From assembly GCA_041687755.1 (NCBI GenBank), contig JBDNJM010000010.1, positions 1 to 11,727 on the forward strand: a stretch of 11,727 nt of DNA, written 5' to 3'. Positions within the stretch are counted from its first letter, which is position 1. Each line of letters opens with the position of its first letter. The DNA comes from JBDNJM01 sp041687755. Its GTDB lineage: Bacteria; Planctomycetota; UBA1135; GCA-002686595. The position numbers and the translations under genes are program-made. Shown piece by piece: positions 6,409 to 11,727 of the stretch. Below the pieces are notes generated by a model. It worked only from the letters and a program-made list of their open reading frames with translations. It did no database searches and was not told where the DNA came from.

Positions 6409-6453
6409 GAGGCACTGCGCCCAGGCAGCGCCATTTTTTTCACAGCCTCTCAG
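6405..6453. repeat. Nine-base inverted repeat spanning two convergent stop codons
   Basis: CTGAGAGGC (6405-6413) and GCCTCTCAG (6445-6453) are exact reverse complements. Each arm contains the stop codon of one of the two convergent genes. The outer stem overlaps the first bases of the terminator stem, so the two structures compete. Confidence 0.7.
6411..6440 (+). terminator. Rho-independent terminator after the selenoprotein candidate
   Basis: GGCACTGC and GCAGCGCC pair over eight positions with one A-C mismatch around the loop GCCCAG. They are followed by A and seven T. It begins three bases after the second TGA (6408), which supports 6408 rather than 6132 as the true end of the upstream gene. 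The last unpaired bases lead directly into the convergent YceK-like gene. Confidence 0.8.
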
Positions 6454-6740
6454 ATTCCGCCGACCACCAAATCGCGGGGTAGCGTGACCGGAAGGCACAC
6501 GAGATCCACGATCAGGGGAGCTGCCGCAATCACAATCAACACTCCCGGCAGGATCAGGTCCGCCGTCGAATTGCCGGAGTAGACCGGGTCGAGGCCCTCG
6601 GCGATCTTTTCGAACCAGCCGTTGTCGCCCCCATCGAGCGCCTCGCGAGTGAAGCGCAGGGTCCACGCGTCGTCTTTCAAGGTGACGCAACCGCTGGCGC
6701 CGGCGGTCAGAAGGACGGCGGTGAGTAGGTGGCGAGACAT
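6450..6740 (-). CDS. YceK/YidQ-like small lipoprotein
   Basis: The product is 96 residues from the ATG at 6740, chosen because it starts a compact lipoprotein signal peptide (MSRHLLTAVLLTAGASGC, Cys18). The frame is open further upstream, but that part looks non-coding. After the lipid-bearing cysteine come a polar region (VTLKDDAWTLRFTREALDGG), the tyrosine-containing motif PVYSGNSTADLI and a hydrophobic stretch ending in LVCLPVTLPRDLVVGG. The order 'PVYSG..DL', hydrophobic helix and 'D.P.....D' is the pattern of the YceK/YidQ (DUF1375) lipoproteins, whose function is poorly known. It is convergent with the selenoprotein candidate, with stops 42 bases apart. Confidence 0.65.
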   Translation of the reverse strand: MSRHLLTAVLLTAGASGCVTLKDDAWTLRFTREALDGGDNGWFEKIAEGLDPVYSGNSTADLILPGVLIVIAAAPLIVDLVCLPVTLPRDLVVGGI

Positions 6741-6816
6741 GTCGGGGAGGTTCTTCGTTCGGTGTTCAGCTCTCGGTTTGAGTGTAACTCTGGCTGATCC
6801 GCCCGGGTCGGGAGAA

Positions 6817-6834
6817 CCCAGGGGCGCCCCTGGG
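6817..6834. repeat. Perfect 18-base palindrome in a divergent promoter region
   Basis: CCCAGGGGCGCCCCTGGG is its own reverse complement. It lies in the 256-base gap between the YceK-like gene (-) and the HDOD gene (+), 77 bases upstream of one start and 163 of the other. It could be a binding site for a dimeric regulator or a chance GC palindrome. Confidence 0.5.
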
Positions 6835-6996
6835 GGTCGCTCGGTTCGGATCTGCCCAAGAGCCAAGCACCGCGGGTCGTGCGGCCCCGGGTTCCGACCC
6901 CAGAGGAGCCCAGAATCCGCTTCAGATGCCCCTTCCGGCCGGTCGATCCCCTAGCAAGCATGTGGGCTACAACTCGAATCCAGCGCTAGGGCAACC

Positions 6997-7866
6997 ATGG
7001 TAATTACCCCTGAACAGGTCCTCGTAGAGGCCAATCGAATGGGTGCGATGCCGCCTTCGCTGCCCAAGCTCATGGGGCTTCTGGGCTCGGAGAACGTCGA
7101 CCTGCGCAAGGTGGACACCCTGCTCGCGGGAGAGCCGGCGCTCGTAGCAGCCCTGTTGCGACGGGCCAACAGCACCGCGTTCGGCGCCCGGGTCGAGATC
7201 GGAACGGTGCGCGACGCGATCATGCGCCTCGGCGCGCCCACAGCGCTGTCCGTCATGGTCGAGGTCTGCATGCGCGGCAGGCGCCAGCCCCCGCAGCCCA
7301 TCTATGGGATATCCGCGGGCGTGCGCTGGCAGCTCTCGATCATCGCCTCCTTGGTGGCCCGCGACCTCTACACGCGCACGCCCAGTGAGTTCGACTCCAA
7401 CGTCGTGACAGCGGCCCTGCTGCACGACGTCGGGCGCATCCCCCTGGGGACGCTGGCTGGAACCGACAAGATGGGCCAAGTCCTGCAATTCAAGGCCAAG
7501 AACGCGACCAGCCTCGCCGAGGCTGAGAGGGTGCTTCTCGGAATCGACGGCTGCACGGCCGGAGCTCTCGTCGCCACGAATTGGGACTTCCCGGATTTCT
7601 TGGCCGGCGCAATCGGCGGCTGGGGCGACCCGGACGAGACGGACACGGCCATGGCCGACGCGGTTCACATTTCGGCGGTACTTGCCCGCATGGTTGCGGC
7701 TGCTGCCGGAATCCCCGTCATGCCCATCCGCCCCAGCGCGAAGGCAGCGAAGCGGCTCGGACTGAACAAGGACACGATCTCGACCATTGCTGGAACCGTG
7801 ACCGTGCAGTACGCCGAGGTCGCCGCCGAAGCCGCGCCGACCGAGTTCGACTTGGGAGCGGCCTAG
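6997..7866 (+). CDS. HDOD-domain protein
   Basis: The product is 289 residues from the ATG at 6997. The N-terminal part has the HDOD pattern: MPPSLPKLMGLLGSENVDLR, LLAGEPALVAALLRRANST (about 42-60) and 'IGTVRDAIMRLGAPTALSVM'. The central helical part carries LLHDVGRIPL with His143-Asp144. HDOD domains are HD-like all-helical modules used in bacterial signalling, often linked to two-component or cyclic-di-GMP regulation; most lack the full metal-binding set and act as docking modules. No receiver, GGDEF or EAL domain is present. The last 60 residues (IRPSAKAAKRLGLNKDTIST, then IAGTVTVQYAEVAAEAA) look like a helical tail. It stands alone: a divergent gene lies upstream and a convergent one downstream. 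No clear terminator follows the stop. Confidence 0.85.
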   Translation: MVITPEQVLVEANRMGAMPPSLPKLMGLLGSENVDLRKVDTLLAGEPALVAALLRRANSTAFGARVEIGTVRDAIMRLGAPTALSVMVEVCMRGRRQPPQPIYGISAGVRWQLSIIASLVARDLYTRTPSEFDSNVVTAALLHDVGRIPLGTLAGTDKMGQVLQFKAKNATSLAEAERVLLGIDGCTAGALVATNWDFPDFLAGAIGGWGDPDETDTAMADAVHISAVLARMVAAAAGIPVMPIRPSAKAAKRLGLNKDTISTIAGTVTVQYAEVAAEAAPTEFDLGAA

Positions 7867-7889
7867 GCGAATCTAGGGTCACGCCCGTC

Positions 7890-7953
7890 GGCCCAGCCAT
7901 GCGGTCAAGGGGCCCAGCCATGCGGTCAAGGGGCCCAGCCCATGCGGTCAAGC
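7890..7953. repeat. Three tandem copies of a 21-base unit
   Basis: The unit GGCCCAGCCATGCGGTCAAG plus a final G occurs at 7890-7910 and 7911-7931 without change. A third copy at 7932-7953 has one extra C and diverges in its last base. The array starts 24 bases after the HDOD stop and runs into the LapA-like gene, so that the stop codon of the latter (7948-7950) is supplied by the third copy. Confidence 0.9.
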
Positions 7954-8154
7954 GGCAGGTGGACGACCGATCCGGCTGCCGAGCAGCAGCCCGATGGCGA
8001 CGCCCGAACTCAAGGTCAAGAGCAGCAGCAGGGCGCGCGGCATGATCAGCGTCGCGAACAGGAGGCGCGTTTCAACCGTCTCCGTGTTCTGCGCTAAGAC
8101 GACGATGAGCAACACCAGCAGGGCAGCCGCGCTCACCAGCTTGATCCGTTTCAT
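7948..8154 (-). CDS. LapA-domain (DUF1049) small inner-membrane protein
   Basis: The product is 68 residues from the ATG at 8154. There are two hydrophobic segments, LVSAAALLVLLIVVLAQN (about 6-23) and ALLLLLTLSSGVAIGLLLG (about 41-59), with the short linker TETVETRLLFATLIMPR between them. The order helix, 'QN...V...LLF....P..L.LL...', helix with 'G...GLLLG' is the LapA (lipopolysaccharide assembly protein A) domain pattern. In E. coli LapA (YciS) works with LapB in regulating LpxC and lipopolysaccharide assembly, but many distant homologues have no tested function and no lapB neighbour is present here. The stop codon lies inside the third copy of the tandem repeat. It is divergent from the 8292 gene. 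Confidence 0.75.
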   Translation of the reverse strand: MKRIKLVSAAALLVLLIVVLAQNTETVETRLLFATLIMPRALLLLLTLSSGVAIGLLLGSRIGRPPAA

Positions 8155-8291
8155 GGGGTGAGCCTAGCGCCCCGCTGCTGATCCGGACGCATCCGGCACG
8201 GGTTCTCGGACCGGGGCCGGCCCCCCTCGGGCGTAGACTTGCCCGCAGCTAGCCGCGCCGCGCGGGAGTCCCATACATCCAGTCGATCCTG

Positions 8292-8747
8292 ATGAGCTCC
8301 TCCCCGCTCCATCAACGCGCCGTCCAGTGCCTGCGACCCGTGCTGGGGGGACACCTGCACGTGACCGATGACCAGGCGGTGATCGTGCTCTGGGAAGACG
8401 GCTGCGCGCTCGCTACCGCGGTCCTTGACGCCTACCGCCTAGCGCTTCCCGAGGCGACCTTCCTCGACTTCCACCGCACCGCGGGCTCGGCGATCCTGGC
8501 GGGTTTCGACCTCCTGCGCACCGGAGACGCGGTGGTCCTGGTCCAGTCCAGTAGCTTCGCGCCGGCGCTGGCCAGCGCGCGGCCGGAGCTCGAGGCGCGC
8601 GGCATCCGGGTCGTAGACCACGCCGAGCTGGAGCGGCTCCAAGGCCCCGACGCGGGCGCTTGCCTTAACGCCCTGGTGCGAGCGGGCCAGACCTTCGAAG
8701 CGATTCGTTGCGCGCTGGCGGGCAGCATCGCGCGCGCGCAGGGCTGA
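8292..8747 (+). CDS. Conserved-looking protein of unknown function
   Basis: The product is 151 residues from the ATG at 8292. I do not recognise the family with confidence. The sequence has alternating strand and helix character: QAVIVLWEDGCALATAVLDAY, LPEATFLDFHR, GDAVVLVQSSSF, LEARGIRVVDHAELERLQ. This suggests a Rossmann-like alpha/beta fold with strands followed by helices. The 'V-V-L-V-Q-S-S-S-F' strand end and the final helix recall the N-terminal domain of some M29-type aminopeptidase-like proteins, but no metal ligands are evident and this is only an impression. It has no signal peptide or membrane segment, so it is probably cytoplasmic. The 172-base gap after it, before the end of the convergent metalloprotease gene, shows no T-tailed terminator. 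Confidence 0.6.
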   Translation: MSSSPLHQRAVQCLRPVLGGHLHVTDDQAVIVLWEDGCALATAVLDAYRLALPEATFLDFHRTAGSAILAGFDLLRTGDAVVLVQSSSFAPALASARPELEARGIRVVDHAELERLQGPDAGACLNALVRAGQTFEAIRCALAGSIARAQG

Positions 8748-8919
8748 GCCACGCGCAAGAAGTGCGGTGCCAACCCGGAGCGGTTTATTCCCGCCGGAGC
8801 TCCGCCAGCGCTCGAAAGCTCGGGAACGTACCCAGACAAGCGCGATCTCCGAGAGGAAGCCGGCGCCGCCTCGCTCACCCAGGAACTCGGCGACTTGAGC
8901 CCTCTCCGCACCGGCGCAC

Positions 8920-11343
8920 TCAGTTCGAGCTGCTGCCGCTCGCGCCCACGACGAACGGGCTGGCCTCGTTCGACGCGCTGTGGCGCAGCTCGAGATCCGC
9001 GGAACGCGCCCCCGCCGTCTCGTGCGGCTCGAAGGTCACCCTCAGGGACAGCTCCGCCCCCGCCTGAAGCGTCGCATCGCCCAGGCAGCTGTCCGTGATC
9101 ACCTCGCGCATGCGCTCGGCCACCGTCGGGTGGAACTCGAGCCGCAGGTTCGCCATGCCGCCGCACAGGTGGCAGTAACTCATGAGCGTGCCCTGCTCGC
9201 ACCCCGTGGGGCCGGTGCAGTTGGTCGTGCACTGGTCAACGGGCGGGCAGTAGCTGTGCGTGTGCGGCGACCCGAAGTTGTGCCCGAGTTCATGGGCGAC
9301 GACGACGAAGTCCCAGTTCGAGACGCTCGGTTGACCGCTGAAGCTGCCCCAGTTGATGTTGCCGTCGATGCTGCCGCTGACGCCGAACCCGTACGCAGAG
9401 CTGCAGAGCCCGCCCACGTACGCCACGCCACCGCCGAGCGGCGCGCCCGAGATGAAGTGACCGAGGTCCGCGGGCTCCGGCATGCCGGGGCGCCAGGCGT
9501 TCTCGAACTCGGTCAGCACGTCCCCCGCATTGGACCCGGGAGCGTCCTGGGCGCTCCAGCCGTCGTTCGCGCTCGTGTGAACCCCGAGGTAGACAATCTC
9601 AAGCCGCGTTTGGACGTCGCGCTCGTAGACCTCCGAAACGGCCGCGATCAGCTGGGTGACGTACTGGGTCACTCCGGCCGCGCTGCCAAACTTTTGGAAC
9701 AGCTGGTAGTCCGTCTCGATCGCCAGCCTGCAGACCGGCAGCCCGAGCCCGATCGTGGTCTCGGCGGTGTCCGGCTGGGGCAGCCCCGCCGGCATGTCGA
9801 GCGCTCCGGGCCCGTCCGGGGCCAGAAGCTCGCCCGCGCAGCTCGGCTGCAGCGGCGCGTTCAGATTGGCTTCCAGCTGCGTCTCCCACATCCAGCGCAC
9901 AACCGGCGCCCCGCTGGAGCGCTCGGTGATCAGGTGCAGGTTTCCCCAGCCCTCACCGAGCCGCAGCCACCCGTGGGAGCCCTCGCTCGCGAACGAGAGG
10001 AACGCTTCCGACCCGGGCATCCCGAGCGCGGTCCCGCACCAGATCGAGAGATCGGCCAAGACTTCGCCCGGCGTCGTGCGCACTCCGTCGACGGCGACGA
10101 CGCCCGCGGTCGCGAACGGCCGCTCGAGACGTTCGAGCTGCAGGCTCACCTGGGTCCCGCCCGGCAACGGCACGTCGAACAGAGTTGCCGTCGTCGCCCC
10201 CTTGAGGGCCGCAAACTCCAGCCCCGAGAGGCTCATGCTGGCTCCATAGATGGCGTCATCGGTCTCCATCGCAAGCGGAAACGCGCCCAGCATCGGCAGC
10301 TCGAATGCGGCGGTCTCGCCCACCGGGATCAACTCGACGTCGAAGTCCTCGACGTGCCCGGTCACTGTGAGCGGCTGAAGCAAGAGCGGCTGCCCGCCGG
10401 CGTTCTCGAAGCGCAACTCGAGCACGCTGGGCGAGGCCACCCCGATGCTGGCGCTCCCCAGCTGAAAGTCCGAGCCATTCGCGACCTGCGCGACGGGGCC
10501 ACCGGACAGAAATCCGTCGACCAGCAGGAACGCAGCGGCCGTCGCATCGTCGTCCACCAGCGTAAGAGCAACCGACTGCACCGCGATCTGTCCGCCCTCG
10601 GAGGCAGAGCTCAGCGTCAGTACGACCGTCTCGCTCGCCTCCGTCGTGCCGTCCGGCAGCGACTGCACCACGACGGAGCGCCGCGCTCCGTCCAGGGCGC
10701 CCGCCGCGAACTGAAGCGTCTGCGGCGCGAGCGCCACGTAGTCCGCACCACCTGTCGCGCTGCCCTGCCCGGAGTCTTCGAGCACGACTTCGATGCCCAC
10801 CTCGAGGGTGACTCCCGAGCCGAGTCCGAGCTGGACCTCGACGGTGCCCGCACCGCCCTCGGCGACGTCCGCAGGCGGCAGCAGCGTGAACAGCGCCAGG
10901 TCATCGTCCACGATCTCCAGGTCGTGACGCGGGATGCCCAGTCCGCCCAGCGTGGGCCCCTCCAGCTCGAGCTGCAGGAGTTCGTTCGGGCCCTCGACGC
11001 TGGAATCCGCGAGCAGCCCGACGTCGAGCACGACGGCATCTCCGTCGACCGCCCCCTCCGCGAACGTGACCACCTGTTCTCCGACGAAGTCGTGATCGGC
11101 GCCCGCGGTCGCGTTGCCGGAGCCGCGGACCGTCACCTGGAGCGCCTCCGCGAGCGGCCCGACGCGACTCGTCAACACGATCGAAAGCTGGGCGCTCTGG
11201 CCTTCGCCCCAGCTCGACCCGGCCGACTCGAACCCGACAGAGACATCCGGCCCGGAAGCCCCAGACCCACCGCAGCCGGCGAGCCCCAGCCCACAGAGCC
11301 CCAGCCCACCGAGCAACACCCAGCTCCGTCCCCAGTGATTCAT
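8920..11343 (-). CDS. Calx-beta and M12-type zinc metalloprotease lipoprotein
   Basis: The product is 807 residues from the ATG at 11343, chosen because GGGAG lies 5 bases upstream. Residues 1-24 are a lipoprotein signal peptide (GLGLAGC, Cys24). Two Calx-beta-like repeats follow (about 34-148 and 150-266), each ending in a VDDD motif with ATAGADHDF / ATGGADYVA-type cores. Residues about 288-341 (SDFQLGSASIGVASPSVLEL, RFENAGG) look like the first half of a choice-of-anchor D/ASH Ig-like domain. A propeptide-like region (about 350-530) and an adamalysin-like protease follow, with HELGHNFGSPHTH (His684, Glu685, His688, His694) and a Met-turn at Met721. The last residues (758-807: LSLRVTFEPHETAGARSADL, then ELRHSASNEASPF) look like the second half of the same Ig-like domain. 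It probably acts outside the cell or on the surface as a zinc-dependent endopeptidase with calcium-binding modules. Substrate unknown. Confidence 0.9.
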   Translation of the reverse strand: MNHWGRSWVLLGGLGLCGLGLAGCGGSGASGPDVSVGFESAGSSWGEGQSAQLSIVLTSRVGPLAEALQVTVRGSGNATAGADHDFVGEQVVTFAEGAVDGDAVVLDVGLLADSSVEGPNELLQLELEGPTLGGLGIPRHDLEIVDDDLALFTLLPPADVAEGGAGTVEVQLGLGSGVTLEVGIEVVLEDSGQGSATGGADYVALAPQTLQFAAGALDGARRSVVVQSLPDGTTEASETVVLTLSSASEGGQIAVQSVALTLVDDDATAAAFLLVDGFLSGGPVAQVANGSDFQLGSASIGVASPSVLELRFENAGGQPLLLQPLTVTGHVEDFDVELIPVGETAAFELPMLGAFPLAMETDDAIYGASMSLSGLEFAALKGATTATLFDVPLPGGTQVSLQLERLERPFATAGVVAVDGVRTTPGEVLADLSIWCGTALGMPGSEAFLSFASEGSHGWLRLGEGWGNLHLITERSSGAPVVRWMWETQLEANLNAPLQPSCAGELLAPDGPGALDMPAGLPQPDTAETTIGLGLPVCRLAIETDYQLFQKFGSAAGVTQYVTQLIAAVSEVYERDVQTRLEIVYLGVHTSANDGWSAQDAPGSNAGDVLTEFENAWRPGMPEPADLGHFISGAPLGGGVAYVGGLCSSAYGFGVSGSIDGNINWGSFSGQPSVSNWDFVVVAHELGHNFGSPHTHSYCPPVDQCTTNCTGPTGCEQGTLMSYCHLCGGMANLRLEFHPTVAERMREVITDSCLGDATLQAGAELSLRVTFEPHETAGARSADLELRHSASNEASPFVVGASGSSSN

Positions 11344-11348
11344 TGCAG

Positions 11349-11353
11349 CTCCC
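11349..11353 (-). promoter_or_regulatory. Ribosome binding site of the metalloprotease gene
   Basis: GGGAG on the minus strand lies five bases before the ATG at 11343. It decides between that start and the TTG four codons upstream, which overlaps the motif. It is one of the few clear Shine-Dalgarno sequences in the window. Confidence 0.6.
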
Positions 11354-11535
11354 AAGTCACGCGTCCTCTACCCACAACCGTCCAGAGGGTTGCATTCGAC
11401 CCTCGCGCGGTCGCCGCTTGAGCCCACCTGGGGAACTCACGGCCCTGCCGCTCGGGCGTGCATCTCATGGCCGTTCCGTGCGCATGCCGCGCCCCCCCGT
11501 GACCCGAACAGGGCGGGCGAGGGGCGCCGCTCGGC

Positions 11536-11727
11536 CTACTCGCTCAGCCCCGCGGCGCGCTCCACCAGCCCGTCGAGCCAGGCCTCCCGCGCGCTCCCCG
11601 ACAGCGCCTGGATCGAGGCCTGAGTGCCCTCGTCGTCTGGCCTGTGGGAACGATACGGTGCCAGGCACGTTTTCACCGGCTTGGGAGTCATCAGCCGCAA
11701 AGCGGCTATGGACTCCCAAGACGGTGA
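11536..11727 (-). CDS. 3' end of a minus-strand reading frame (possible gene fragment)
   Basis: The frame is open from the right edge to the TAG at 11536-11538. Its last 33 codons (DDEGTQASIQALSGSAREAW, LDGLVERAAGLSE) use almost only G or C in third position and read like the helical end of a real protein. The part to the right, across the inverted repeat (11673-11727), has weaker codon bias and is probably not native coding sequence. It may be the tail of a longer gene, or a gene end cut off by a repeat. An internal ATG at 11691 would give a 51-residue product. No family is recognised. Confidence 0.3.
   Translation of the reverse strand, partial: SPSWESIAALRLMTPKPVKTCLAPYRSHRPDDEGTQASIQALSGSAREAWLDGLVERAAGLSE
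11658..11668. repeat. GTGCC-A-GGCAC palindromic motif
   Basis: GTGCC and GGCAC are reverse complements around a single A, followed by GTTTTCACC. From memory, motifs of this type (GTGCC T/A GGCAC followed by T-rich sequence) recur in intergenic repeats of various bacteria, some of them linked to REP-associated transposases. Only one copy is in the window, so repeat status is inference. Confidence 0.4.
11673..11727. repeat. Long imperfect inverted repeat at the right edge
   Basis: TCACCG, CTTGGGAGTC and AGCCGC (11673-11698) are matched exactly by GCGGCT, GACTCCCAAG and CGGTGA (11702-11727): 22 base pairs, with one G/A mismatch and one 3-by-3 internal loop (ATC/ATG), around the loop AAA. The pairing reaches the last base of the window and may continue. 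This is too long for a typical terminator and fits a mobile-element end or a palindromic repeat. Confidence 0.85.

Noticed and set aside
5899..6690. 263-codon open frame on the minus strand
   Set aside because: It is antisense to the selenoprotein candidate and overlaps the YceK-like gene in another frame. I considered whether it made the TGA-interrupted gene the false one, but it has no signal peptide or domain, whereas the plus-strand product has a lipobox and a thioredoxin-like pattern.
7890..7953. CRISPR array
   Set aside because: The three 21-base copies are directly adjacent with no spacers between them, and no cas genes are near.
8980..11421. 813-codon open frame on the plus strand
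   Set aside because: It is antisense to the metalloprotease gene, which has clear domains and catalytic motifs. The antisense product is Arg/His/Gln-rich without any recognisable fold.
11465..11719. 84-codon open frame on the minus strand at the right edge
   Set aside because: Its product is Arg/Gly-rich and features a different frame from the one with strong third-position GC bias ending at 11536. It also runs through the inverted repeat.

Overview
The window is GC-rich, densely coding DNA from a Gram-negative bacterium with an outer membrane. Evidence for this is a beta-barrel porin, several lipobox signal peptides, a LapA-domain protein and a YceK-like lipoprotein. The large secreted metalloprotease lipoprotein with Calx-beta and Ig-like domains, the rarity of Shine-Dalgarno sequences and the base composition suggest a Planctomycetota-like organism. 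That assignment is inference; there is no rRNA or tRNA here to settle it.

Left edge (1-984): the tnpA end of an IS66-family element, on the minus strand, runs off the window. It stops at about base 420, inside the reading frame of an SRPBCC (polyketide cyclase-like) gene whose remaining 134 codons run to 827. A strong symmetric hairpin (857-897) separates this broken gene from the next one.

Middle (985-5707): a minus-strand OprP-type porin carrying a lipobox; a 541-base gap that includes its structured leader; a small membrane-anchored BamE-like protein (-); a divergent ASCH-domain protein (+) whose likely TTG start directly follows a run of 11 C; and a glutamine-dependent asparagine synthetase, asnB (-).

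Centre (5893-6740), the most interesting part: a plus-strand gene for a thioredoxin-like lipoprotein has an in-frame TGA exactly where the first cysteine of a CxxC motif is expected (TGA-Gln-Gly-Cys). The frame stays open and thioredoxin-like beyond it (a Tyr-Pro at the cis-proline position) to a second TGA at 6406, which is followed by a clear Rho-independent terminator. A hairpin 17 bases after the first TGA, with apical loop GUC, has the geometry of a bacterial SECIS element. I read the gene as a UxxC selenoprotein. A convergent YceK-like lipoprotein gene follows.

Right part (6997-11727): an HDOD-domain protein (+), three tandem 21-base repeats that run into the stop codon of a LapA-like gene (-), an unrecognised 151-residue protein (+), and an 807-residue lipoprotein metalloprotease (-). 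The metalloprotease appears to have its protease region nested inside an Ig-like domain. The window ends in a long inverted repeat beside a GTGCC/GGCAC motif and the 3' end of a minus-strand reading frame.

The genes do not form one pathway. Most neighbours are divergent or convergent single genes, so little operon logic can be drawn.
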